The position numbers were made by a program, and so were the translations under genes. The notes below the pieces were generated by a model. It did not search any database. It was not told the DNA's origin and worked only from the letters and a program-made list of their open reading frames with translations. Shown here piece after piece: positions 50,456 through 58,912 of a stretch of 64,000 nt of DNA; the first letter of the stretch is position 1, and every line of letters starts with the position of its first letter. The DNA comes from Affinirhizobium straminoryzae (GTDB lineage: Bacteria > Pseudomonadota > Alphaproteobacteria > Rhizobiales > Rhizobiaceae): the NCBI RefSeq assembly GCF_007004135.1, contig NZ_VJMG01000043.1, positions 49,503-113,502 of the forward strand, in the 5' to 3' direction.

Positions 50456-51798
50456 GCCAGTTCCCGCACCAGATTGCCCGGACGGTAAGCCGTCCAGGCG
50501 GGCGACAGACCAAGCCGCACAATGACCAGGCCTTTCGACGGGATCACCGTGACGGACTGACCGTCATGCCCCTGTAGCGCAAACATGTCGCCCGGCAGTC
50601 GCTCTCCCCCCTCCCCTCTTGGCGGCAGCCATGTCTGCATCAGAGAATAGCGACCATTCGAATGGCGGTTCGGGGTATGCATCAGCGTCACCAGATCAGC
50701 CGGCAGCACCACCTTGCCGTTCCACACTCCCTTCTGTGCGAGAAGCAGGCCGAAGCGCGCCCAGTCCCGCGCCGTGGCATACATGTAGGAACTGCCGGCG
50801 AAGGTGCCAGCCTCATCTACCTCCAGAACCGCACTTCGCATGCCGAGCGGCCCGAACAGGGCCTGACGGGGATAGGCAAGTGCGGAGGCGGGATCACCGA
50901 ACCGGTCCTGCCAGATGCGCGAGAGAAGCAGCGCCGTGCCCGAGGAATAGCTGAAGGCGCTGCCCGGCGCCTTCGCGAGAGGCAGCGCCTCGGTAAAGCG
51001 CGCCATGTCCGGCTCGAGATAGAGCATGCGCGTGACATCGGCGACCGAACCGTAATCCTCGTTGAAGACAAGCCCGCTTTCCATCGAAAGCATCTGGCCA
51101 AGCGTGATGCGGGCACGCTCATCCTGACGCCAGGCCGGAATAAGGCCGACATCGCCAATCGACATGCGCCCGTCGCGAATGAGGGTCGCAACCAGCGCAG
51201 CATTCACCGTCTTCGTCATGGACCAGCCCAGCAACGGCGTGTCCGGCGTAAAGCCTTCGCCGTAGCGTTCACCGACGATACGACCGTCCTTGACCACCAC
51301 GACCGCCCGCATCCCCACGCCCACCAGATCCTCGCGGGCCAGCAGGCGCGCCACAGCCTCGGACGATGAGGCGACAGTCTCGCCCTGCGGCCACGGCAGG
51401 GACGCATTTACCGGGCCATCCTGCACAACGGCAGGCGCCACCATCCGGGCCGGCGCCATGTCATCGCCCAGCACGCTGCAACCGAGCCCCGGTCGATAGA
51501 CGGCCTCGCGCGGTGCGATGCCGCCCAGCAGCGCTGCCCGCACCCGCATCTCCTGCGGCTTCACCTCGACCCGCATCAGCCGCAGAAGCGGGTGCCCCGG
51601 CGCCTGCACGTCATCCGCCAGCACTTCCGCCGCATCGCGATGGGCGATGAACACATTGGAGCACACGATCTTGGCTGCATAACCGCTGCCGACCCTCAGC
51701 AGGGCCGGCGGAACGGCGTAAAGCCATACGACCGCGCCAATGATGGCAAGCACCAGCAGCACGAGAAGCAGTTTCGCAAGACGGATGAGCATGCGCAT
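50440..51798 (-). CDS. Serine hydrolase, beta-lactamase/class C PBP fold
   Basis: The 452-residue protein has an N-terminal membrane helix (LAKLLLVLLVLAIIGAVVWLY) and a beta-lactamase-type domain from about residue 120. The catalytic S-x-x-K is LGWSMTKTVNAALVATL, followed by a YSSGTALLLS element in place of the usual YxN, and GHDGQSVTVIPS near the C-terminus for HxG. Related proteins include 6-aminohexanoate-dimer hydrolase-like and esterase enzymes; a peptidase or esterase role in the periplasm is possible. The ATG at 51798 follows GGGAG with 7-base spacing. The ORF extends further upstream without similarity. Confidence 0.87.
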   Translation of the reverse strand: MRMLIRLAKLLLVLLVLAIIGAVVWLYAVPPALLRVGSGYAAKIVCSNVFIAHRDAAEVLADDVQAPGHPLLRLMRVEVKPQEMRVRAALLGGIAPREAVYRPGLGCSVLGDDMAPARMVAPAVVQDGPVNASLPWPQGETVASSSEAVARLLAREDLVGVGMRAVVVVKDGRIVGERYGEGFTPDTPLLGWSMTKTVNAALVATLIRDGRMSIGDVGLIPAWRQDERARITLGQMLSMESGLVFNEDYGSVADVTRMLYLEPDMARFTEALPLAKAPGSAFSYSSGTALLLSRIWQDRFGDPASALAYPRQALFGPLGMRSAVLEVDEAGTFAGSSYMYATARDWARFGLLLAQKGVWNGKVVLPADLVTLMHTPNRHSNGRYSLMQTWLPPRGEGGERLPGDMFALQGHDGQSVTVIPSKGLVIVRLGLSPAWTAYRPGNLVRELAKALD

Positions 51799-51973
51799 GT
51801 CGTCACTCCCTTTGGACGCGGCATGCAAGCAGGAAACCCCGGCAATGTGAAGGCCGACCAGCGCCTGCATTCAGAACTGGGGCAAAGCGCGGCGGCGGTT
51901 TGCCACGTCATCAAACTGTAGCACCAGACGGCTAGACGCTTGCGAAACTCATGACGGGGACAAGGTGCAGCGC

Positions 51974-53221
51974 ATGGCAGAGATCGTACCGGACGTCGGC
52001 TTCCTCAAGAACGGCAAGCTGAAGACTGCGCTCTTGCAACACAAGGCCCTGTCGAAGAGCGGGCTGTCAGAACGGCTGTTCGGCCTGATGTTTTCCGGCC
52101 TCGTCTATCCGCAAATCTGGGAGGATCCGGATGTCGACATGGCCGGCATGGAGCTGCGCGAAGGTCACAGCATCGTCACCATCGGTTCGGGTGGCTGCAA
52201 CATGCTGGCCTATCTCTCCTGCCAGCCGGCCTCGATCGACGTCGTTGATCTCAATCCTCACCACATCGCGCTCAACCGCTTGAAACTGGCTGCTTTTTCG
52301 GCACTCCCGAACCACAGCGACGTGGTGCGGCTGCTGGCGTCTGAAAACACGCGTACCAATACCAAGGCCTATGACAACTTCATCGCACCGAAGCTCGATG
52401 CCGCGACCCGCGCCTATTGGGACAAGCGCACGCTGAGCGGCCGCCGCCGCATCTCGGTGTTCGACCGCAACATCTACCGCACCGGCCTGCTCGGCCGCTT
52501 CATCGCGGCCGGCCACCTGCTGGCGCGGCTGCATGGCGTCGACCTCACCGAAATGGCCAATGCCCGCTCGCTGCGCGAACAGCGCCAGTTCTTCGAAAGC
52601 CACATCGCGCCGCTGTTCGACAAGCCGCTGATTCGCTGGCTGACCAGCCGGAAGAGCTCACTGTTCGGCCTCGGCATTCCCCCGCAGCAGTATGACGAAC
52701 TGGCAAGTCTTGCCGCCGAAGGCTCGATCGCACCGGTGCTGCGCCAGCGTCTGGAAAAGCTCGCCTGCCATTTTCCGTTGCGCGACAACTATTTCGCCTG
52801 GCAGGCCTTCGTCCGCCGCTACGCCAGGCCGCATGAAGGCCAGCTGCCGACCTATCTGAAGCCGGAACACTATCGTCAGATCCGCAACAATGTCTCGCGT
52901 GTGAAAGTGCATCACGCCACCTTCACCGAGCTTCTCTCGGAAAAGGCAGCCGGCACGGTAGATCGCTACGTCCTGCTTGATGCACAGGACTGGATGAACG
53001 ACCGCCAGCTGAACGACCTCTGGGCCGAGATCACCCGCACGGCCGCGCCCGGCGCCCGCGTGATCTTCCGCACCGCTGCCGAGAAGAGCATCATCGAGGA
53101 CCGCCTGTCGCCGGCCATTCGCGGCCAGTGGACCTATCTCGCCGGGCGTTCGCAGGAGCTGAACCTGCAGGACCGCTCGGCGATCTACGGCGGCTTCCAT
53201 ATCTACACGAGGACGGCGTGA
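51974..53221 (+). CDS. btaA: Diacylglycerol 3-amino-3-carboxypropyltransferase BtaA
   Basis: The 415-residue protein (DUF3419 family) moves the 3-amino-3-carboxypropyl group of SAM to diacylglycerol, the first step to the betaine lipid DGTS, a phosphorus-free membrane lipid made by rhizobia when phosphate is scarce. Family features are YPQIWEDPDVDMAGMEL, the SAM-site IVTIGSGGCNMLAYL with DVVDLNPHH, and YVLLDAQDWMNDRQLNDLW near the C-terminus. The ATG at 51974 has AAGG 8 bases upstream; a GTG at 51965 is an alternative. It shares one base with btaB (TGATG). No Pho box was recognised upstream. Confidence 0.93.
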   Translation: MAEIVPDVGFLKNGKLKTALLQHKALSKSGLSERLFGLMFSGLVYPQIWEDPDVDMAGMELREGHSIVTIGSGGCNMLAYLSCQPASIDVVDLNPHHIALNRLKLAAFSALPNHSDVVRLLASENTRTNTKAYDNFIAPKLDAATRAYWDKRTLSGRRRISVFDRNIYRTGLLGRFIAAGHLLARLHGVDLTEMANARSLREQRQFFESHIAPLFDKPLIRWLTSRKSSLFGLGIPPQQYDELASLAAEGSIAPVLRQRLEKLACHFPLRDNYFAWQAFVRRYARPHEGQLPTYLKPEHYRQIRNNVSRVKVHHATFTELLSEKAAGTVDRYVLLDAQDWMNDRQLNDLWAEITRTAAPGARVIFRTAAEKSIIEDRLSPAIRGQWTYLAGRSQELNLQDRSAIYGGFHIYTRTA

Positions 53222-53907
53222 TGAGCCTGGACGGCGCCGGTTCGGCGGCAGCCGTGGAGCACGCGGCTCGGATGGACCGGATGTACCGCTACCAGCGGCA
53301 CATCTACGACATCACCCGCAAATACTACCTGCTCGGCCGCGACCGCGCGATCCGCGAGCTGCAGGTGCCGAAGAGCGGCACGCTTCTGGAAGTCGGCTGC
53401 GGCACGGGCCGCAACCTTCTGCTTGCCCATCGCATCTTCCCGACCGCTCATCTCTACGGGCTGGACATTTCCGCAGAGATGCTGGCGACGACCCGTGCGA
53501 ATTTCCGCGGCAAAGCCGTGACGCCGCAGGTGAAGGTGGCCGATGCCACGACCTTTCAGGCGGAGGAATTCGGCGTTGCAGGCTTCGACCGCATCCTGAT
53601 CTCCTATGCCCTCTCGATGATCCCGGACTGGGAGAAGGCGATCGAGGCAGCCCTTGGCGCACTCAAGCCCGGCGGCTCTCTGCACATTGTCGACTTCGGT
53701 CAGCAGGAACAACTGCCCGGCTGGTTCCGCACCGCGTTGAGGGCCTGGCTTGCCCGTTTCCACGTCACGCCACGCGCAACACTCGCCGAAGCCATCGAGT
53801 CCAGGCTTTCACCATTCGGGGCGGACATGATGTTCCAGCCGCTCTATGGCGGCTATGCCTGGCGGGCGATCATACGCCGACGGGACGATCCGGCCGGACG
53901 CAATTGA
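53221..53907 (+). CDS. btaB: Betaine lipid N-methyltransferase BtaB
   Basis: The 228-residue SAM-dependent methyltransferase should methylate diacylglyceryl-homoserine three times to DGTS. SAM motif I is LLEVGCGTGRNLLLAHRIF near residue 56, followed by YGLDISAEML and the motif FDRILISYALSMIPDW. The N-terminal MDRMYRYQRHIYDITRKYYL is typical of BtaB and related phospholipid N-methyltransferases. The ATG overlaps the btaA stop by one base, so the two enzymes are made together; this pairing is the main reason for preferring BtaB over other lipid methyltransferases. Confidence 0.9.
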   Translation: MSLDGAGSAAAVEHAARMDRMYRYQRHIYDITRKYYLLGRDRAIRELQVPKSGTLLEVGCGTGRNLLLAHRIFPTAHLYGLDISAEMLATTRANFRGKAVTPQVKVADATTFQAEEFGVAGFDRILISYALSMIPDWEKAIEAALGALKPGGSLHIVDFGQQEQLPGWFRTALRAWLARFHVTPRATLAEAIESRLSPFGADMMFQPLYGGYAWRAIIRRRDDPAGRN

Positions 53908-54054
53908 CGGATCGTTGCGCGACAACATCAGAATTCCCTGATATACACCGCTGAGGCAAGCGGATTCTAACCAATCGTTTACCACGATGGGGCTATTCAT
54001 AGATCCTCATGCCTCGCGCGTCACCGCTCGCATGGCGCCCTCATCTCTTTTCGC

Positions 54055-54882
54055 ATGGATCGACGAATGCCCCGGCTGCTTGCTGTCCTTCTTGCCACAT
54101 CGCTGCTGGCCACCGGATGCAGCTCGGTCGGCTATGACTTCATGTCCACGGGGTCGATCCGCAAGACAAAATTCCACGACACCGATCCGCAGGATTTTGG
54201 CCGCAACCATCCGGACCGTCATCCGGTGCATGGCATCGACATCTCCAAGTGGAATGGCGACATCGACTGGCAGACCGTCAAGCGCTCGGACGTCTCCTTC
54301 GTCTTCATCAAGGCGACCGAGGGCAAGGACGTGATCGATCCCGCCTTCGAGACCAACTGGCGCTCCGCCGCGGCTGTCGGCCTGCCCTACGCGCCCTATC
54401 ACTTCTACTATTTCTGCTCGAGCGCCGACGAACAGGCGGACTGGTTCATCGCCAATGTGCCGAAGGCGGCAAGCTTCCTGCCGCCGGTGGTTGACGTCGA
54501 GTGGAACCATACCTCCAAGACCTGCCGCACGCGCCCGCCGGCAGCAACCGTGCGCATCGAACTGAAGCGCTTCATGGATCGGCTGGAGGCCTATTACGGC
54601 AAGCGGCCGATCATCTACACCTCCGTCGATTTCCACCGCGACAATCTCGTCGGCACCTTCGAGGACCGCCCCTTCTGGGTGCGCTCCGTCGCCGCCCATC
54701 CGGACAAGACCTATCAGGGCCGGCGCTGGTCGTTCTGGCAGTATACGTCGACGGGCGTCATCCCCGGCATCAAGGGCGGCACCGACATCAACGTGTTTGC
54801 CGGCTCCAAGAAGGAGTGGCAGGACTGGCTTGCAGCGCTCAACGAGGTAAACGCTGCCGGCACCACCATCGCAAGCCGCTAA
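54055..54882 (+). CDS. Glycoside hydrolase family 25 lysozyme, lipoprotein
   Basis: The 275-residue precursor has a signal peptide with a lipobox LLATGC near residue 22, so it should be lipid-anchored. The GH25 muramidase domain spans about residues 55-265: HGIDISKWNGDIDW with the first catalytic-site Asp, FVFIKATEGKDVIDP, PPVVDVEWNHTS with the catalytic Asp-x-Glu, and WSFWQYTSTGVIPG. Such enzymes cut the MurNAc-GlcNAc bond of peptidoglycan. A second ATG at 54067 (MPRLLAV) is a possible start. It follows btaB by 147 bp and precedes a transglycosylase gene. Confidence 0.9.
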   Translation: MDRRMPRLLAVLLATSLLATGCSSVGYDFMSTGSIRKTKFHDTDPQDFGRNHPDRHPVHGIDISKWNGDIDWQTVKRSDVSFVFIKATEGKDVIDPAFETNWRSAAAVGLPYAPYHFYYFCSSADEQADWFIANVPKAASFLPPVVDVEWNHTSKTCRTRPPAATVRIELKRFMDRLEAYYGKRPIIYTSVDFHRDNLVGTFEDRPFWVRSVAAHPDKTYQGRRWSFWQYTSTGVIPGIKGGTDINVFAGSKKEWQDWLAALNEVNAAGTTIASR

Positions 54883-54980
54883 CCACGTCGCATATCGGAG
54901 CTTGCCGAAAGCCGGCTGTCGCCCATCTTCCGTCACAAAGCTCGCCGAGAGCTTGCGCTCGACCGAATGAGGATTGTCCG

Positions 54981-56177
54981 ATGCCGTTTGCCCTTGCCCG
55001 CCCCGCCTGCCTTGCGCTTGGCCTTGCCGCCCTTCTCGCCACCTCCGCCAATGCGGAGAGCGCGGCCTGTGGTGGCGACCTTGCGTCCTTCCTGCAGGGG
55101 GTGAAGACGGAAGCCGTTACCATCGGAATTCCGGCGGCGGCGGCCGACAAGGCGCTGGCTGGCGCCGTCATCGACCAGAAGGTGCTGTCGCGCGACCGCG
55201 CGCAGGGCGTGTTCCGGCAGACCTTCCTCGAATTCTCGCAGCGCACGGTCAGTCAGGGGCGCCTGGACATCGGCCGGCAGAAAATGAAACAGTATGCGGA
55301 CGTCTTTGCCCGCGCCGAAAAAGAGTTCGGCGTGCCGGCCGGCGTGATCGCCGCCTTCTGGGCGATGGAAACCGATTTCGGTGCCGTGCAGGGTGATTTC
55401 AACACGCGCAATGCGCTGGTCACGCTGGCGCATGACTGCCGCCGCCCGGAGCTCTTCCGTCCGCAACTCATCGCGCTCATCCAGATGGTGCAGCATGGCG
55501 ACCTTGACCCCGCCACCAATACCGGCGCCTGGGCGGGCGAGATCGGCCAGGTCCAGATGCTGCCGAAGGACATCATCGCGCATGGCGTCGACGGCGATGG
55601 CGACGGCCACATCAACGTCAAGACCAGTGCGCCGGACGCAATCCTGACCGCAGCCTCCTTCATCAAGAGCCTCGGCTTCCGCGCCGGCCAGCCCTGGATC
55701 CAGGAGGTCGAGGTGCCGGAGAACCTGCCCTGGGAAAAGAGCGGGCTCGGCAACGAGATTCCCGCCTCGGAATGGTTCCGCCTCGGCGTGAAACCCCGCG
55801 ACGGAAACACAACGTTCGGCAGCCTGCCGGCCGCGCTGATCCTGCCGCAGGGCCGCAAGGGGCCGGCCTTCCTCACCTACCCGAACTTTTCGATCTATCT
55901 GGAGTGGAACAAGTCGTTCATCTACACGACATCGGCCGCCTATTTCGCGACCCGTCTTTCCGGCGCGCCAGCCTATGCCAAGGGCAATCCCGAGCAGGGC
56001 CTCAGCGTGGAGGAAATGAAGGTGCTGCAGACGAAGCTCGACGGCGTCGGTCATGATGTGGGCGATATCGACGGCATTCTGGGGTCCGGCACGCGCATTG
56101 CGGTACAGAAGGCCCAGCAGCGCCTTGGCATGCCAGCCGACGGCTGGCCGACGCCGGCCCTGCTGAACGCTCTCTGA
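54981..56177 (+). CDS. MltB-type lytic murein transglycosylase with peptidoglycan-binding domain
   Basis: The 398-residue precursor has a signal peptide (ARPACLALGLAALLATSANA, cut near residue 25). The catalytic domain (about 30-325) contains FWAMETDFGAVQG with the catalytic Glu near residue 134, and GAWAGEIGQVQMLPKDI. A PG_binding_1 domain follows (about 335-398: EEMKVLQTKLDGVGHDVGDIDG, then GTRIAVQKAQQRLG). It should cut glycan strands in the periplasm, leaving 1,6-anhydroMurNAc ends. The ATG at 54981 is preceded by AGGA. It follows the GH25 gene by 98 bp in the same direction, so two glycan-cutting enzymes are neighbours. Confidence 0.92.
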   Translation: MPFALARPACLALGLAALLATSANAESAACGGDLASFLQGVKTEAVTIGIPAAAADKALAGAVIDQKVLSRDRAQGVFRQTFLEFSQRTVSQGRLDIGRQKMKQYADVFARAEKEFGVPAGVIAAFWAMETDFGAVQGDFNTRNALVTLAHDCRRPELFRPQLIALIQMVQHGDLDPATNTGAWAGEIGQVQMLPKDIIAHGVDGDGDGHINVKTSAPDAILTAASFIKSLGFRAGQPWIQEVEVPENLPWEKSGLGNEIPASEWFRLGVKPRDGNTTFGSLPAALILPQGRKGPAFLTYPNFSIYLEWNKSFIYTTSAAYFATRLSGAPAYAKGNPEQGLSVEEMKVLQTKLDGVGHDVGDIDGILGSGTRIAVQKAQQRLGMPADGWPTPALLNAL

Positions 56178-56638
56178 GGGCGTCCAGACGTCACGCGCCG
56201 GCTCCATCGGAGCGTCGCATAGTGCATGCACATCATCGGGAGTGGGTGTGGGCCGATCCGGCCGCCATCCGCTCCCTTTTGCTTGTGGTGCCCGGGCACC
56301 CGCCGCCTCAGGAATCGGCAGCACACTGCCCTTGCCGGGGCACGCCCGTGCTGCAGCGCAACAGCCGATTTCCACCAAGCCCGGACGTCGCAAAGCGCGA
56401 CATGCATCGCCTCGCAGGCAGCGATTCCTCACGAAATGTGACGCGCGTTAACGACGCGCAGAGTTTTCTACACTCTTTATTTACCAGGACCGTTAATTGA
56501 AAAGACGTTTATGTTCAATGACTTGAACATAGGCCGAACACAACTGTGGCGAAAACGTGCCGCAATGCAGCACATTATTTTCTTTTCAAGTCTCGCAAAA
56601 TGCACTTACATTCTGTGTGTTAACGCAAGGAGGCAGAC
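56178..56638. other. Intergenic region with no clear gene, leading to a small ORF
   Basis: This 461-bp region follows the MltB-type gene. Its right half (from about 56440) is AT-rich with several GTTAA elements and probably carries the promoter of the 25-residue ORF at 56639. Overlapping frames of 70-90 codons exist but look non-coding, lacking ribosome-binding sites and recognisable composition. Confidence 0.5.
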
Positions 56639-56716
56639 ATGGGACGCACGCATTCCTTCAATGTCCTTCTCGTCGGTGCAGCATTTCTGTTCGTTGCATC
56701 CATGCTCTTTGTTTGA
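56639..56716 (+). CDS. 25-residue one-helix membrane peptide
   Basis: ATG at 56639 is preceded by GGAGGCAGAC, a near-perfect ribosome-binding site at ideal spacing. The frame encodes 25 residues: a short polar start MGRTHSFN and a hydrophobic run VLLVGAAFLFVASMLFV up to the stop. This would be a single inner-membrane helix. The AT-rich upstream region fits a dedicated promoter, and a 7-bp hairpin follows the stop by 7 bp. I cannot assign a function. The frame is too short for length statistics, so the ribosome-binding site and helix are the only evidence. Confidence 0.6.
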   Translation: MGRTHSFNVLLVGAAFLFVASMLFV

Positions 56717-56723
56717 GCAGACA

Positions 56724-56743
56724 GCTTCCCGGAGGAGGGAAGC
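56724..56743. other. Hairpin after the small peptide gene
   Basis: A perfect 7-bp stem (GCTTCCC, GGGAAGC) encloses the 6-base loop GGAGGA on the plus strand, TCCTCC on the minus strand. It lies between the peptide gene and metF, with no T-run. It may end the peptide mRNA or belong to the metF 3' end. Confidence 0.4.
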
Positions 56744-56838
56744 AGGCCATGGTCAGGGCTGGTGAGCTGACCGATACCGATTGAAAGATGAACAACCGCG
56801 ACCGGGCGAGAGTCACTCGCCCCGCGCCTGACGATGGC

Positions 56839-57747
56839 TCAGGCCGCCGCCCCGGCCTGGGCCGCTTCCACCGGCAGAATGCCGAGACGATGCAGCACGC
56901 CCGCCACCAGCGGCGTGCGGTTCATCGTATAGAGATGGACATCGAAAATACCACGCCGCATCAGATCCTCGATCTGCTCGGCCGCGACATCGGCCGCGAC
57001 CTTCGCACGATCCTCAGGCTTGTCATCCAGCCCCTCGAAACGCGCGTCGAGGAAAGCCGGCACCGTGGAACCGCAGCGGCTGGCGAAACGCTTCAGCTGC
57101 GTGAGATTCTGGATCGGCATGATGCCCGGAATGACCGGAATGGTGATGCCGGCCGCCCGCACCTGATCCAGGTAGCGCTCGAACACGTCATTGTCGAAGA
57201 AGAACTGGGTGAGCGCCCGATCGGCGCCCGCATCCGCCTTGCGCTTCAGCATGGCGATATCGGCCGAGACGTCGGCACTTTCCGGATGCTTTTCCGGATA
57301 GGCGGAAACCGAGATCTCGAAGCCACCGATCTCCTTGAGTCCCGCCACCAGCTCGGCGGCATTGGCATAGCCCTGTGGATGCGGCTGGTAGGCGGTGCCG
57401 ATGCCGCTGGCGGGATCACCGCGCAGCGCCACGATGTGGCGAACGCCAAGCTTGCGCAGGTCCGCGATCACCTGATGGGTCTCGGCCTTGTCGGCATCGA
57501 CGCAGGTCAGGTGCGAGGCCGTCGGCAGGCGCATCTCACCGATCATCCGCTCCACGGTGGAGAAGGTCGGCGCCTTCGTGGTGCCGCCGGCGCCATAGGT
57601 GACGGAAACGAAATCCGGATTGTAGCGGGCAAGCTCACACACCGTCTGCCAGAGCTGCTGCTCCATGTCAGGCGATTTCGGCGGGAAGAACTCGAAGGAT
57701 ACCCGCAGGGCCGATTCGGAACGGGGTGCTTTGGCAACAGGGTTCAT
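56839..57747 (-). CDS. metF: Methylenetetrahydrofolate reductase
   Basis: The 302-residue flavoenzyme reduces 5,10-methylene-THF to 5-methyl-THF, the methyl donor for methionine synthesis. Family motifs are SFEFFPPKSPDMEQQLW at the start (catalytic Glu region), FVSVTYGAGGT near residue 46, HLTCVDADKAE, ALRGDPASG near residue 110, and ALTQFFFDNDVFERYLD near residue 182. The (beta-alpha)8 barrel length is normal. The ATG at 57747 overlaps the upstream regulator gene by 4 bp (ATGA), so metF is translated from the sahR transcript. Composition matches its neighbours. Confidence 0.96.
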   Translation of the reverse strand: MNPVAKAPRSESALRVSFEFFPPKSPDMEQQLWQTVCELARYNPDFVSVTYGAGGTTKAPTFSTVERMIGEMRLPTASHLTCVDADKAETHQVIADLRKLGVRHIVALRGDPASGIGTAYQPHPQGYANAAELVAGLKEIGGFEISVSAYPEKHPESADVSADIAMLKRKADAGADRALTQFFFDNDVFERYLDQVRAAGITIPVIPGIMPIQNLTQLKRFASRCGSTVPAFLDARFEGLDDKPEDRAKVAADVAAEQIEDLMRRGIFDVHLYTMNRTPLVAGVLHRLGILPVEAAQAGAAA

Positions 57748-58763
57748 GACACGACTTCCGACAGAAGAGAGTGAACGGGATAAGGCCTTGCCGGCACTGC
57801 AGCCTCGGCGGGCGCATGGGCAAGCCAGATGGTGACGGTCAATGCCGAAGCCGCCTCCTTTTGCTTCGGCGGAAGGTCGATCACGTCGGATACGGTCAGA
57901 CCGACCTTTTCGAGCCACTCGGCCACCGTCTGGTGGGAGAAGCCCAGGCGCAGATGCGCATGTTCATCGCGCAGGTAATCAAAAGCATGCGGGGCAAGAT
58001 CAACGACCACCAGGCGTCCGCCGGGACGCAGCACCCGGGCCGCCTCGGTGATGGCCCGTTCCGGCTCGTCCAGGAAGTGCAGCACCTGGTGAATGGTGAT
58101 CAGATCGAAATCGCCTGCTTCGAGCGGCAGGTTGAAGATATCGCCATGGCGCACGCTCGCCTTGACAATGCCGTCCTTGTCGAGATTGGCACGGGCCACC
58201 GCCAGCATGTCGCGGCTGGCATCGATACCGACGGCGCGGCGATAGGAGGCCTCCAGCATTTTCAGAACAAGACCGGTGCCGGTGCCGAGATCGAGCAGCG
58301 CGTCGACCGGCTCCTCGCCCAGCACTTGCAGCAGGGCGGCTTCGACATCGGTGTCGCTGACATGCAGGCGGCGCAGTGCATCCCATTCGGAAGCATTGCG
58401 GCTGAAATAGGCCTGGGCCCGTTCGGCCCGGGTCCGCTTGACCGCCTGCAGACGCTCGTTGTCCCGCGCCAGAACCGGATCGCCTGCATCGACGGAATGC
58501 AGCAGGTTGCGCGCCAGAATGGCGGCATCGCCCTCCTGCCTGAGGCGAAAATAGGCCCAGGCGCCTTCCTGGTAGCGCTCGATAAGCCCTTCCTCGGCCA
58601 GCAGCTTCAGATGGCGGGAGATACGCGGCTGCGACTGGCCGAGAATATCGGTCAGGTCACTCACCGTCAGATCGCCACCCGCGAGAAGCGCGATCAGACG
58701 GAACCGGGTGGGTTCCCCGGCCGTCTTCAGAATTCCAACGAGGCTATCCAGCGACAAGCTCAT
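57744..58763 (-). CDS. sahR: ArsR-type regulator fused to a SAM-dependent methyltransferase domain (SahR-like)
   Basis: The 339-residue protein has an N-terminal ArsR winged HTH (about residues 5-85: GEPTRFRLIALLAGGDLTVS, then QSQPRISRHLKLLAEEGLIE) and a C-terminal class I methyltransferase fold (about 145-310: LLDLGTGTGLVLKML as SAM motif I, ITIHQVLHFLDEPERA). No metal-binding cysteine motif is seen. This layout and coupling to metF fit SahR, a regulator described in Proteobacteria that senses S-adenosylhomocysteine and controls methionine-cycle genes. The methyltransferase fold may serve as ligand sensor. A palindromic operator lies just upstream. Start at 58763 begins the conserved MSLSLDSLVGILK. 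Confidence 0.8.
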   Translation of the reverse strand: MSLSLDSLVGILKTAGEPTRFRLIALLAGGDLTVSDLTDILGQSQPRISRHLKLLAEEGLIERYQEGAWAYFRLRQEGDAAILARNLLHSVDAGDPVLARDNERLQAVKRTRAERAQAYFSRNASEWDALRRLHVSDTDVEAALLQVLGEEPVDALLDLGTGTGLVLKMLEASYRRAVGIDASRDMLAVARANLDKDGIVKASVRHGDIFNLPLEAGDFDLITIHQVLHFLDEPERAITEAARVLRPGGRLVVVDLAPHAFDYLRDEHAHLRLGFSHQTVAEWLEKVGLTVSDVIDLPPKQKEAASALTVTIWLAHAPAEAAVPARPYPVHSLLSEVVS

Positions 58764-58788
58764 CGCGCGACCCAATCTCAATCAACAT

Positions 58789-58804
58789 ATAAAGATATCT
58801 TTAT
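58789..58804 (-). promoter_or_regulatory. Palindromic operator of the sahR-metF operon
   Basis: ATAAAGATATCTTTAT is a perfect 16-bp palindrome 26 bp upstream of the sahR start, in an AT-rich patch. ArsR-family dimers bind such sites. It resembles, from memory, the AAAGATATCTTT-type motif of SahR in Alphaproteobacteria, which would make the operon autoregulated. Confidence 0.72.
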
Positions 58805-58912
58805 GTGATTTAGATCAACAAGGCAAGCTGGATTCGACCAGGCCGGACAAAATTGAAAAGGGCGACCCGATGGCCGCCCCTTTTGCCTGTGCGCTTCGGC
58901 AAGAGCAAGCGC

